Positions 43,054-52,452 of a stretch of DNA of 64,000 nucleotides are shown piece by piece. The first letter of the stretch is position 1. Each line of letters begins with the position of its first letter. The notes beneath the pieces are model-generated. The model ran no database searches. It was given only the letters and a program-made list of their open reading frames with translations, and had not been told where the DNA came from. This DNA comes from Pseudomonas sp. B21-015 (lineage in GTDB: Bacteria > Pseudomonadota > Gammaproteobacteria > Pseudomonadales > Pseudomonadaceae): contig NZ_CP087196.1 in NCBI RefSeq assembly GCF_024749285.1, forward strand, positions 3,286,001 through 3,350,000, written 5' to 3'. A program made the translations under genes and the position numbers.

Positions 43054-45115
43054 CTTCATCAAAAAACTCATCGGACTGATAATTATTTTCTTAATGCTAG
43101 GCAGAGGACATGCCGACGAGTTTAAAATTAGCTTACCAACCATAACAGTCGCTCCCGCTCGCACAAATTCGTCAGAATCGACAAGAATACTTGCCGAAAT
43201 AGCAAAAGCAACCCCAGTTCAGATGCGAAAAGGGGAAAACCCGATAAACTTAATACGAGATCGTTGCGGAGTAGTAAACAAAGACTATTTGCCTATATTT
43301 CAGGAGGCAAATCCCGGCACTTCTTTAGAAAACCTTACCAAAGACACCACCATATTTCTCCCAGCGTGTTTCATTGTAGCTCCACAAAAGATAGTTTTAG
43401 TAGAAAAAGGAGATAGCTTAGCAATTATAGCAAACAAGTATTTTGGGTCAGCGGGAAGTGAAACGCTCTCCAAAATAATAAACGCCAACAAGAAAAAGAT
43501 AAGTTGTGAAGAAACTTTTAATCCCTTTATTGATAGATCACCGCCAAGCGTGTTCGATCGTTGCATCATTAAACCTGGACAGGAGCTTATGCTGCCCAAC
43601 GTGCCTATTTCAGCAAATTATTTGGTGAAAGAGAGTTCTCTAGATGAATTCATACAGCAAAAAGATCGGCTTTCGATCAGTCTTCGGAATGACTCCCCCA
43701 GCTCTGATCGTCCTGGCATATTATCGTCATCGGAGGAGTTAATAGCTGCTGCAGAAACAAGCTCAGCGCCAGAAGATCAATGCGCCGAAAACGAAGCAAA
43801 TCTACCGTATCCCAGAAATGAGCTTATCAAGCTACTTGAATCAAATAACATATCGCGTGATCTTGCTATTCAAGCTGGTGAAACAGTTATAAGCGGTACC
43901 GCAATAGTCGTGATAGCAGACACCGGATTATCGGGCTTCGACACGCCGGCATTTCCAAGGTTGGCTTTCCGTACGAAATCGCCTTCAGGTTATGATTCAG
44001 GTGCAAATCGAAACTATGGGATTAATGTTTACAATCAAAAACTGGAGCCCACAGAGATTAAAGAATACAACCGGTATGGCCATGGCACTCATATAGCTGG
44101 GATAGCCCGAGGGGGCGTAAACCTAACTAACAGCGAGACAATTTTTTTCTCAAAACGTATTAAGCTTTTAATCGCTGCAATGTTAGACATCAGGCTGGCT
44201 TCAGTGCAACCCTTAACATACTCAGCGACAACTCCATCAGGCGGAATTATAAATGCTGCAAACTATGCATCCCGTGAAAGTGCAAACATACTTAATGTCA
44301 GTTTTACTTCCAACGTACAAATCAACGGATTAGCAGACGCCATTCAAAAAAAGGAAAACCTATTAGTTATCGCGTCTGCCGGAAACACCAAACGCAACAC
44401 CGATTTCATTAGTGATGTATTCCCATATAGTTACGGCGGCGTTAATACTGACAGTCTTGCGCCAGACCATTTTATTATAGTCGCAGCGAGCCAACAGAAT
44501 GGAAGGCTTGCTCCTTTTTCCGCTTACGGGCGAAAGAATGTTGACTTGGCCGCGCCCGGATGTCGCGTGGAGTCCAATAACGTTGACGGCGGATCTATCA
44601 CTTTCAGTGGAACTTCAGAAGCAGCTCCAAGTGTTTCATTTACTGCGGGCTTACTGTATTTCGAAGGCATAAGTCAAGCGCGAAAAGTAAAGGCCAGAAT
44701 AATTTCCAGCCTTGACCGCTCTGCTTACCTCGAAGAAAAAGTGGCATGGGGTGGAAAACTTAATATCATCAAAGCCTTGAGCGTCTATCAAGATGTTCTT
44801 GAATTAAAATCATCACCAGGTCAGCTTCTCTTCGGTCGGCTCCCAAGAGAGCCTATTACTAGAATGCATTGCGGAACGACTTCTATTGAAGTCCAACAAA
44901 TAAGTAAGATTTATCGAAATCAAGATGTACCTAAAGATGGATTACATATCCTGCTTAAGGGAGCAGACGGGTATGTCAAGCAAGAACCGCAGGACTGCAA
45001 ACCTGCGAATATACGCTTCACTTTTAAAGTGCAAGGAGAAAATGAGCCTAGAGTCATTGATTGGGCAGACGTGTTGGACTTCATACCTAGCTATTATACA
45101 TTCGACGAAACTTAG
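43046..45115 (+). CDS. Secreted subtilisin-like (S8) protease with LysM-like segment
   Basis: 689 aa. Signal peptide (IKKLIGLIIIFLMLGRGHA), then a LysM-like region (VEKGDSLAIIANKYFG, about residues 119-150) for peptidoglycan binding. An S8 catalytic domain follows with Asp292 (IADTG), His346 (YGHGTH) and Ser524 (FSGTSEAAP). About 130 further residues lack a known domain. It overlaps the S1 protease gene by 8 bp and is followed after 45 bp by a lipoprotein gene: a three-gene envelope operon. Confidence 0.82.
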   Translation: MNSFIKKLIGLIIIFLMLGRGHADEFKISLPTITVAPARTNSSESTRILAEIAKATPVQMRKGENPINLIRDRCGVVNKDYLPIFQEANPGTSLENLTKDTTIFLPACFIVAPQKIVLVEKGDSLAIIANKYFGSAGSETLSKIINANKKKISCEETFNPFIDRSPPSVFDRCIIKPGQELMLPNVPISANYLVKESSLDEFIQQKDRLSISLRNDSPSSDRPGILSSSEELIAAAETSSAPEDQCAENEANLPYPRNELIKLLESNNISRDLAIQAGETVISGTAIVVIADTGLSGFDTPAFPRLAFRTKSPSGYDSGANRNYGINVYNQKLEPTEIKEYNRYGHGTHIAGIARGGVNLTNSETIFFSKRIKLLIAAMLDIRLASVQPLTYSATTPSGGIINAANYASRESANILNVSFTSNVQINGLADAIQKKENLLVIASAGNTKRNTDFISDVFPYSYGGVNTDSLAPDHFIIVAASQQNGRLAPFSAYGRKNVDLAAPGCRVESNNVDGGSITFSGTSEAAPSVSFTAGLLYFEGISQARKVKARIISSLDRSAYLEEKVAWGGKLNIIKALSVYQDVLELKSSPGQLLFGRLPREPITRMHCGTTSIEVQQISKIYRNQDVPKDGLHILLKGADGYVKQEPQDCKPANIRFTFKVQGENEPRVIDWADVLDFIPSYYTFDET

Positions 45116-45160
45116 CTTAACAAATCAAACAGCAACATTAATCGACAAGAAGGATGCGCC

Positions 45161-46090
45161 ATGAATATTTCCTCAGGAACAAGTTTAAGTTTACTCTGCG
45201 CAGCTATTTTACTAAGCGGCTGCGCATCGCCTTTGGTGAAGTATGGTCAAATCAAGGGGCCGGATGAAACAGGTTTAACGAAATTTAGCTTTTCAGAGTC
45301 AGTTATCAAGTTCAGTTTAAAAAAAGGCCCTGCGCCCTCTTTTGTTGTCGAAGGCATTGATATCGTATCAGTACCTGTTCCAGAGACTAGCGGCAACCGG
45401 TATTATGTTTCAGGCACATCGGCTTGGGAAAATTGGGGGGTGGAAACGCTTGGAGTTCCTGCTTATCGGGGGGATACGCCGCTTATTAAAAGCATCGCTT
45501 TGACCACTGAGGACAAACGCATGTCATTGATGGAAAAAACGATAGGTGCTGCAGGTAAGGCTCTTCCATTTTTAGTTTCCGCCACGGAAATCTCTTCGGC
45601 AAAACTTCCAGACGGAATAGCGATCCAACCTTTATTGGAGGCTTGCGATGGTGCCCCATCTCGCTGTATGGCAAATATTACATTCAATGAAGCGAAAGAT
45701 TATATGGCAAAAATTAACATTGGTCGTATCCCGTTGGATTCATTTCCTCAACCCATAAAAAATGACTCAATCTACAAATCCGGATCATTTTTGTATTCGG
45801 CCTGCAGACAAGTTGATATTCAGTTGTATTTTAAAACCAGTAATGGTTTTGATAAAGTCGCGGAATCGACGGTTATGGTAGCTGACTCAAACTTCGTTCA
45901 GACTCTTGCATTTCCACCCAAGGGCACTGTGACTGCGGGCGCCTCCTGTGGTGCCACTGCAACAGCTGAGCCCTCGGGCCTCCCCAACGGAATGGACTAC
46001 ATCGATACTTTCCTTAGCTCAGCGCAAACATTCGCAAAGGCTAAGAAAGATGCAAAAGATGCAAAGGCGGCTAAAGAGGCTAAACAATAG
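45161..46090 (+). CDS. Outer-membrane-type lipoprotein of the protease operon
   Basis: 309 aa, AAGGA upstream of ATG. The lipobox LLSGC (LCAAILLSGCAS) predicts a lipid-anchored periplasmic protein. The body is beta-rich with paired cysteines (EACDGAPSRC), and the C-terminus is a Lys/Ala helix (AKKDAKDAKAAKEAK). No known domain. As third gene of the operon it may anchor, inhibit or be cleaved by the two proteases. A hairpin ends the operon. Confidence 0.7.
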   Translation: MNISSGTSLSLLCAAILLSGCASPLVKYGQIKGPDETGLTKFSFSESVIKFSLKKGPAPSFVVEGIDIVSVPVPETSGNRYYVSGTSAWENWGVETLGVPAYRGDTPLIKSIALTTEDKRMSLMEKTIGAAGKALPFLVSATEISSAKLPDGIAIQPLLEACDGAPSRCMANITFNEAKDYMAKINIGRIPLDSFPQPIKNDSIYKSGSFLYSACRQVDIQLYFKTSNGFDKVAESTVMVADSNFVQTLAFPPKGTVTAGASCGATATAEPSGLPNGMDYIDTFLSSAQTFAKAKKDAKDAKAAKEAKQ

Positions 46091-46148
46091 CTATAAAGAA
46101 GCTGCCAGAGCTGAAGGGTTAGTCGGAACAGTATAACTGCGATTCATG

Positions 46149-46173
46149 CTCTGGCGCATCGGTAGCGCCAGAG
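46149..46173 (+). terminator. Hairpin after the lipoprotein gene
   Basis: CTCTGGCGC (46149-46157) and GCGCCAGAG (46165-46173) around a 7-nt loop, 59 bp after the lipoprotein stop. No T-run. Confidence 0.55.
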
Positions 46174-46261
46174 CGCTGGCAGGCCGAGATCAAGTAGTAA
46201 ATGCCCCTCGCTAGTAAGCGTCCAGCCAACACACCTTCCGAACTCCAGCATTAAGGGCGAT

Positions 46262-46388
46262 GGTGTCCGCGTATTTTAAGTGGACACCATTTTTAGCCTT
46301 TAAGCGGACGCCCATGCCACAAGAACGCCGTTCCTACTCCAAGTCTTTCAAGGCCCAAGTCATCGCCGAGTGCGCGCAGGTTTTCTAG
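46262..46388 (+). mobile_element. IS66-type insertion sequence relic
   Basis: GGTGTCC (46262-46268) and GGACACC (46282-46288) form an inverted repeat. ATG 46314 then opens a 24-codon frame MPQERRSYSKSFKAQVIAEC, which matches the start of IS66-family TnpA-like proteins before ending at a stop. The rest of the element is absent. Confidence 0.5.
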
Positions 46389-46562
46389 ATTGGCGTGCCG
46401 CCTACGGCGGATGGCTGTCGTAAACTGCCCCCACACCCCCCGCGATGCGGATCTCGGCCCTGGAGAGCTTTCATCCTGCTCGCCCGCGCGCTCCGCTTGC
46501 AGGAACTGGCCTCAGGGCACTGCCTATGAATTATGGCCTTGATAGCGGCAGCGCCTTGCCTC

Positions 46563-46820
46563 TCAAACCTGGAGCCTAGCCGGCAACTCCATCCATTCTC
46601 TCGCAGCGTTCACATCACCTTCGAACAAGTCAAGGGCTTCTTGAAAGACGGTGATCAAGGCGACTAAGCGATCGCTTTCTACTGTGTTGAATCGACCTGC
46701 TTTTGCCCTACGCGCCAACGATGTGGACGAGATGCAAATAGCCTTAGAAATGCCCCCTCGCGCCAGGCCAACTGGGCTATGAGTCAAACCCGCTTGGATT
46801 TGCCGACGGCAGCGTACCAA
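46563..46820 (-). pseudogene. Truncated RES-type antitoxin relic
   Basis: The frame contains SLARRAKAGRFNTVESDRLV and ALITVFQEALDLFEGDVNAA, the same core as the relic at 41.5 kb, then stops after REWMELPARLQV. The LGG..TPLE domain and toxin are missing. Third fragment of this antitoxin family in the window. Confidence 0.55.
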
Positions 46821-46942
46821 TGTCCATATCGGACGAAGCAGTCGAACATGATTAACCGTTACTCAGTAGCGGTGTATGGAAGTAGCTACTACGCTGGAAA
46901 TACTGACAATAGGCCAGCATCGAACCAGGGATGGGGATTGAA

Positions 46943-49210
46943 ATGAAGATTCCAGTAGTTTCGTCGTGGTGGACTTGGCTGGTGCTCACCGGCCTGTTGA
47001 CCACAGGCTGTGGCACCCCGCCCAAGGCACCTAATCTGGATTTCAGCAGTAAAAACCTAAATCATGAATTTGGTGTCGAGCGACGACCTGTTGCAGGCCA
47101 CCCCCCCAACCTTGGCTTAGCGCTCGCGGGCGGTGGCACCAAGGCTTCGGGGTTTTCCATTGGTATACTCAAGGGGCTGGTGTCGTCCGGCCAGATGGAA
47201 CACGTGGATGTTATTTCCTCGGTATCTGGTGGCAGCTACGCCGCCTACTGGTATTACGCCCGCCTGGTTTTCGACGATCCGACGTTTGAGCAAAATAAGC
47301 CAACCCCTGTTGCATTCCAACAAGCACTCTTTCTTGATTGTTTCCCTTCGCGTTACATGGAAATCTTGGGTGTCAGCGGAACATCGGAGGAACCCTGGCT
47401 TGTAGGCCAACCTCTACCCTGCCCACCTCAAAACAATTCGAATCTGCTTAAAATTGCAGGGGATGATCAATTTGAGACCGACGAAAAGCGCCAGCATACC
47501 CAACATCAATATGACCTGCGCCTGACTGCGTTAAATCGACCTGAATTAGGCAAAGATCCTTACCGCGTCCAAAATGCCTTACGGGGCTACCAGGACATTT
47601 TCAGCACAGGGCTGAACATGTTTGGCGCCCATGCCTTCGACTACACCACCACCGAGGATGACCAGCGCTTTACTAATGAAACGCTGGAAATGGTTCCACT
47701 AGAAATCGGCTCGATTGTTCTTAACGCGTTAGCCAATATTGTCTTTGATTGGAACATCAATCTCTCAAGCACGCAGCACGCTTACGCCAAAGGCATCGCA
47801 CGCACCTATGGTGCCAGCCCACCTAATTGTGATGAAAAAGACGACGCCTGCATTACGACGATGTACGGCACCAGCGTCCGATTGGAAGGCGATATTGAGC
47901 AAGCTAGATCTCTAAGTTATACCCAACTTCAGAGGGCTTATGAGGTAAAGGGCGCGCCACTATGGATCATCAACGCTACCGCTGGGGAGGATCGCAGCGT
48001 GTTCGACGTTGGTAAGCAGCAGCAATTTTTCCTTTCCGCCTTCGAGGTTAATTCTTACCAATACGGTTCAGGGCTGTACGGGCATCGGCCAGGTACTTTA
48101 GCGGGCCTGACACCTGCCAAAGCCGTCGTGTCGTCCGCAGCCTTCCTCGATTCCCAGCAGAAGGTGCTGACCGAGCCGCCCGAGCGCAACGTCCTAAATG
48201 CCCTACAAAAAATTGCAGCGCTGGACTGGGGTCTTTCATTTCCTAATCCAAACAACAGCAGCCAAACCATCTATGGAATGCACTACCTTTTGCCCTTCCC
48301 GCTCTACCATGTCGAGCGCTTGGGCGATGCCAAACATTCAACCTTCATTCACCTGTCAGACGGCGGCATGTCAGAGAATCTTGGCGCCTATGCACTCGTG
48401 CGCCGAGGCGTCTCCAACCTGATCATTTCCGACCATGCGCAAGACCGCGAGGGTTGGATGGCTGACATCTGTCGACTAAAGGATGGACTCGCAGACCAAG
48501 GACTGACCCTGCTGTTGCCTGGTTTGAGCAGTCTGGATAAGCAGTGCAAAATCGTGAAGTACGAACTCACCGGTTACGACATCTACGCTTGGGAGCACCC
48601 GGTATTGGTCGGCTGTATCGTTTCCACAGCGCTGGCCAATTCGGACTGCGAGAACCTTCCCGCCAATCTCATCAAAGATCAGTACGCCGCTCACCTGTTC
48701 TTGATCAAACCCGCCTTGGGGACGAAGTCGATGCGGGTTCAGTTGCAATCCATCAGCGACGCCTGCAGCCAAGGCAGTAATAAAAATTGTCAGGGAATCG
48801 TACGCCATGCGTGCACCACACCTAATGGGGCGAAAGACAGTCCTATGTGGCAAGGCGCCCCGCCCCCATCCTGTGAGGTGTATGCGTTTATCAGCAAAAA
48901 CTTCGGCAATAGCGATGGCATGGCCAGCGACGGCTGTCCGAACTATCCGCAGTTCGGCACCGTCGCCCTGACAATGGACTCATCGCCCTGGATCTATGGC
49001 GCCATGCGCGATCTTGCAGCCTATTACTCCAATCGTGTCAGTTGGTTCTTCGCCGAAGGGGGCGCCGTCAAAGAAGATCGCTTCCTCGAAGAATTGCGTT
49101 ACCAGCGTCGCAATGCGATGCCTTTGCTAGTGGATGCCAAGTTGCGTAGACCGGGGGCAACAAAATCATGCGAGTTCAAAGCACCGAGCCAGACAATGAA
49201 ATCTACTTAG
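46943..49210 (+). CDS. Lipoprotein patatin-like phospholipase
   Basis: 755 aa from ATG 46943; ATG 46931 adds four residues. Lipobox LLTTGC (VLTGLLTTGCGT) predicts a lipid-anchored protein. The patatin core has LALAGGGTKASGF (oxyanion loop), SVSGGS (Ser nucleophile) and HLSDGGMSENLG (catalytic Asp in DGG). Long insertions between the motifs carry several Cys pairs, suiting the oxidising periplasm. Unlike the 17.9-kb patatin this one should act on the periplasmic or outer membrane face. Not obviously operonic. Confidence 0.8.
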   Translation: MKIPVVSSWWTWLVLTGLLTTGCGTPPKAPNLDFSSKNLNHEFGVERRPVAGHPPNLGLALAGGGTKASGFSIGILKGLVSSGQMEHVDVISSVSGGSYAAYWYYARLVFDDPTFEQNKPTPVAFQQALFLDCFPSRYMEILGVSGTSEEPWLVGQPLPCPPQNNSNLLKIAGDDQFETDEKRQHTQHQYDLRLTALNRPELGKDPYRVQNALRGYQDIFSTGLNMFGAHAFDYTTTEDDQRFTNETLEMVPLEIGSIVLNALANIVFDWNINLSSTQHAYAKGIARTYGASPPNCDEKDDACITTMYGTSVRLEGDIEQARSLSYTQLQRAYEVKGAPLWIINATAGEDRSVFDVGKQQQFFLSAFEVNSYQYGSGLYGHRPGTLAGLTPAKAVVSSAAFLDSQQKVLTEPPERNVLNALQKIAALDWGLSFPNPNNSSQTIYGMHYLLPFPLYHVERLGDAKHSTFIHLSDGGMSENLGAYALVRRGVSNLIISDHAQDREGWMADICRLKDGLADQGLTLLLPGLSSLDKQCKIVKYELTGYDIYAWEHPVLVGCIVSTALANSDCENLPANLIKDQYAAHLFLIKPALGTKSMRVQLQSISDACSQGSNKNCQGIVRHACTTPNGAKDSPMWQGAPPPSCEVYAFISKNFGNSDGMASDGCPNYPQFGTVALTMDSSPWIYGAMRDLAAYYSNRVSWFFAEGGAVKEDRFLEELRYQRRNAMPLLVDAKLRRPGATKSCEFKAPSQTMKST

Positions 49211-49418
49211 CAATGACGTAAAGGGGCATGAGTCGAGGGTTGTCCTTTACATGCCCAAGGGCCTTCGCGGGGTTCCGGTACTGCCCCAGCGCTCCCCGCC
49301 AAGCAACCCAGCATACGGGAAAAAACTTCAATCATCGTTTCCACTTTTCAAGCAGGTGAGCTGCATTGTTTACGACTACAACCTAAAACTAGGCACGCTG
49401 AATGAAGGGTTTCAAAGT

Positions 49419-50492
49419 TCAATCAGGGTGCATCCACAAAAGACTTTCCAATTCATTAGCTACCTCCAGAACCTCGATTGCGGCAAGAGAATGAGGAGCA
49501 ATATCCATGACAGTATCGAAATAACAAAAATAATTTTCGACAGCAGACTGCTCATCATCATACCGATCAATTCGATACTCATAATCCGACGAAAACCTTG
49601 AACGTAAATAAGGTACGTCCAACTCCAAAAGTTTTTTGTAATTCCTAGCACCGAAATCCGAACGCCACACAAGGAGCTCATTCATCTCGTCTATTTCAGG
49701 AGTCTCTCTCTCACAAAGGCCTACAAATTTAGGCGCCGGGGAAAGGTTGGTTAGTAACATGTATATCGCACTCATCACTCCGCCATTTAATTCGCGCATT
49801 TTATTGCAATAGCTCTGAGTGCTGGAGTACGCAAATGGGCAAGACAGATCCACCAGCAACGCAACAAGATCGGATTTTATAAGTGTTTGAGCGAGGTTAC
49901 GATTGATATCCAAAAATAAGACGTCATATTTTTTCTTTAATTCGTCGAACTCCATCGTAGAGGCCTGCTTTCGTGACAGCGTGTCTATATCGTCCCTGCA
50001 AACTAAATAGGAAGCATCTTGCTGGTTTTTTTCTATAGCTTGCTTGAGCCTTTGCGTCTCCCCCGCATACATGATGACATCAGACTCATCATAAAAGTCG
50101 AGCAAAGCTGCAGCCCTCCCCAAAGCCTTCATGCCAGCTTTTTCACTTTCGCTATAGCTACGATACACCGGATCGTTGGTTACGACGGCAACTTTGAAGC
50201 CCTTTGACGCGAATGAAGCTGCCACCGCAATCGTAATCGGCGACTTACCCACCCCTCCCTTGTAGGCCGTCACACTTACAACCTTTGCGGACGGCCAAAA
50301 CATCCTATGAGCGCGAAGAAATTTATTAAATATTTCAGATGGAATTGATATATGGGACTCCAAATCCTTGGGCGCCTCATATCCCTGCCAAGTACGAAAA
50401 CTCCTTTCTACCGATTCTGCCGCGCTTTTAATCGAAATCTGTTTTGACAGTCTCAGCTCCTTCAGTTCCTCGGGCTTAATTACTACACTCAT
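49419..50492 (-). CDS. HTH-ParA-type ATPase, copy 3
   Basis: 357 aa with AAGGAGGG before ATG 50492. Same architecture as the two copies at 9.5 and 23.3 kb but clearly divergent. The N-terminal HTH-like region reads LKELRLSKQISIKSAAESVE; Walker A is YKGGVGKSPIT (K78-T87), and Walker B is VLFLDINRN. The C-terminal block (NYFCYFDTVMDIAPHSLAAI) matches YCYFHSLIDVAPHSHAAG of copy 2. Lower GC than its neighbours. No ParB partner. The shared KSPIT variant defines the set. Confidence 0.8.
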   Translation of the reverse strand: MSVVIKPEELKELRLSKQISIKSAAESVERSFRTWQGYEAPKDLESHISIPSEIFNKFLRAHRMFWPSAKVVSVTAYKGGVGKSPITIAVAASFASKGFKVAVVTNDPVYRSYSESEKAGMKALGRAAALLDFYDESDVIMYAGETQRLKQAIEKNQQDASYLVCRDDIDTLSRKQASTMEFDELKKKYDVLFLDINRNLAQTLIKSDLVALLVDLSCPFAYSSTQSYCNKMRELNGGVMSAIYMLLTNLSPAPKFVGLCERETPEIDEMNELLVWRSDFGARNYKKLLELDVPYLRSRFSSDYEYRIDRYDDEQSAVENYFCYFDTVMDIAPHSLAAIEVLEVANELESLLWMHPD

Positions 50493-50929
50493 ACTTTCCC
50501 TCCTTTATTTCTGCTTAGACTATACTTCAGCCAAACATTCGCATAGGTGAAACGGCCTCCTATTGACAAACCTAAAATAATATTGACTCACCTGGCTAAG
50601 CGAGTCCAGCCACTGCAATGTTGAAGTCACCGAGTGGTTCCCTGCGAAGATGGACAGACAGCCGTTGCTAGATTTTCTAGTCAGTGGAAGGCCAGAGCTT
50701 TGCGAGCTGAGCCAAATGAAGAAAGTAAAAGCCTGGCTCCGCTCACAACCGAGCTACTGGTTGGGATGGTGAGAAACTGTCAATTTGACACTTTCGCCGT
50801 GTTGGAAGAAATTGATGATCCACCTCTGCACCTACAGCCCAAATTATCGACATGATCGATTTGATTTTCACCAACCGGCCACTGACTCAGTCGATTACTG
50901 GGTGCTGGTTTCCTGATAGGAGTAACAAA
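50493..50929. other. 437-bp gap
   Basis: No gene called. A weak + strand frame at 50634-50855 has no recognisable fold. It ends with AGGAG before the TTG at 50930. Confidence 0.35.
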
Positions 50930-51238
50930 TTGCTGACTCGCCCCGATAAAGACGCGCTTCGTGCGATGCTGGAATCTCAAGTTCAAGAAAAACTGCAGCA
51001 CAACCCTGACGCGGTGACTACTTATGCAGCCAAGCCTGAACCGGAACGAAAGCCATACACCAGCAAGCCAACAGTTCAGGACAAGGCATTTCACAAGGAG
51101 CTAGAGCAGATGCGTGCGGATGCTGAAGCCGGAGTGATACATAAACCGGTGCGCGAGCCGATGGACGATGGTGAGCCTAGCCTTGCGCTCGATGATTACC
51201 CACGCTTAAGAGAAGCAGGCTCTGCATCAAATCAATAG
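50930..51238 (+). CDS. Hypothetical hydrophilic protein
   Basis: 102 aa from TTG 50930, chosen because ATAGGAG lies 7 bp upstream; the frame extends to ATG 50852. Charged and Pro-rich (KPEPERKPYTSKPTVQDK), probably partly disordered, with no domain recognised. Confidence 0.5.
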   Translation: MLTRPDKDALRAMLESQVQEKLQHNPDAVTTYAAKPEPERKPYTSKPTVQDKAFHKELEQMRADAEAGVIHKPVREPMDDGEPSLALDDYPRLREAGSASNQ

Positions 51239-51358
51239 TGATTTCTCAATGCCTGCCATGCGGTGATCGATAAGCTAGGATGAGACATCACGACCAGTCG
51301 CAGTCACGCCTGAACACCGAACAACTCACTCACAGCCTTACTGGTATCTGCCAGCAGT

Positions 51359-51874
51359 TTAAAACAGTGACGAAACAAACTCAGCAATCGGCTCCGGTAA
51401 CAGGTCTTGAGGGTGATCCCCTCCTAGAGTAGCCAGCCCACTGCTGCCCTTGATAATCCCAGAGCTAATGACGTCGCCAGTTTGAACCCGTATGACTTCG
51501 ACTTTGATTTCTACTTTGTCAGGGATCATCGACCATTCTGTCGCTCGATCCTCCCAGTGCAGGATGGTTGGGAAGATCAAGATGTCTTGATCTGCGCGCT
51601 GAGCTTGGGCAGCGGCATCCTCAAAATTTTCAGCCAAACCGCCAATGCGCACCAGACGGGACTTGGCGCTCGTGGCGTTGTAAATGATCTTCGTAGTGTT
51701 ACGACCAGAGCCGCTGTAAACGTTATCACCGTATTGGCCGTCAGCAGGTGTCGTGACAAAGATCCGCTCGCTTGCCGTAATACGTGCTGAGCCATTTTGT
51801 TGTGGTGACCAGCGGTGTGAGTCCGCGCAACCAGAGAGCACGGCAATTAAGGCGAGAGTCAGGAGAATGCGCAT
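51359..51874 (-). CDS. DUF4823-like lipoprotein
   Basis: 171 aa from ATG 51874 (AAGGATG upstream). Lipobox IAVLSGCADS. The body (RIFVTTPADGQYGDNVYSGSG, DQDILIFPTILHWEDRATEW, DKVEIKVEVIRVQTGDVISS) matches the small DUF4823 lipoprotein family common in Pseudomonas. It looks like a resident chromosomal gene, so the island's right border may lie just left of here. Confidence 0.65.
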   Translation of the reverse strand: MRILLTLALIAVLSGCADSHRWSPQQNGSARITASERIFVTTPADGQYGDNVYSGSGRNTTKIIYNATSAKSRLVRIGGLAENFEDAAAQAQRADQDILIFPTILHWEDRATEWSMIPDKVEIKVEVIRVQTGDVISSGIIKGSSGLATLGGDHPQDLLPEPIAEFVSSLF

Positions 51875-52167
51875 CAATACATCCTTGTAAGGGCCTGCAT
51901 GGCATTTAGAGATCAAAGGAATATAACAAAGCTCCCTGTGCGCAGTGAGGAAACCTACGCGCAGCCAGGACATGCTTGTGAATCTCAGAGCCGGACGGAT
52001 TGGCACGCCCCTCTGACAAGGATGTACATCATGCTCTCGCATGCGGATGGATACGCATCGCTGGATGTCGTATAGCGGTTATTAGCCGCCCTACGATCAA
52101 GCGGGCCATCGGGCACACGACTGAGGCCGTGTCCTGGAGTAATGAAGCCCACGTGAAATTCAGAGAT

Positions 52168-52431
52168 TCAACTGACAACCGCCCCCTTGGGGCCACTGGC
52201 AATAAGTGCGGCGCCACAGGCGGTTTTCATGCCGTCCAGAGCGATGGGCGTGCCATCGACGGTGTAGGTGCTACTGCCCTCGGCAATCGGGAAAACCCCT
52301 TTGCACAACGGGCAACTGACCTTGTGACCGACCCCAGCAATCGGCTTGCCGTTGAGGTCGGTTCGGGAGAAAGCTTCGAGCACCTTGCCACCGTGTGTGG
52401 TGGAGTCGCCCAAGCGAATTGCGTCTTTCAT
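52168..52431 (-). CDS. PAAR-domain spike-tip protein
   Basis: 87 aa, AAGGAG before ATG. MKDAIRLGDSTTHGGKVLEA, GHKVSCPLCKG and ALDGMKTACGAALIAS are classical PAAR features (His/Cys zinc ligands, Gly-rich turns). PAAR proteins sharpen the VgrG spike of the T6SS and dock effectors. It is the distal gene of the hcp-vgrG-rhs-immunity array. The Rhs protein lacks its own PAAR, so this stand-alone PAAR may serve it. Confidence 0.85.
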   Translation of the reverse strand: MKDAIRLGDSTTHGGKVLEAFSRTDLNGKPIAGVGHKVSCPLCKGVFPIAEGSSTYTVDGTPIALDGMKTACGAALIASGPKGAVVS

Positions 52432-52452
52432 GTTGTCACTCCTTTGACCAGG

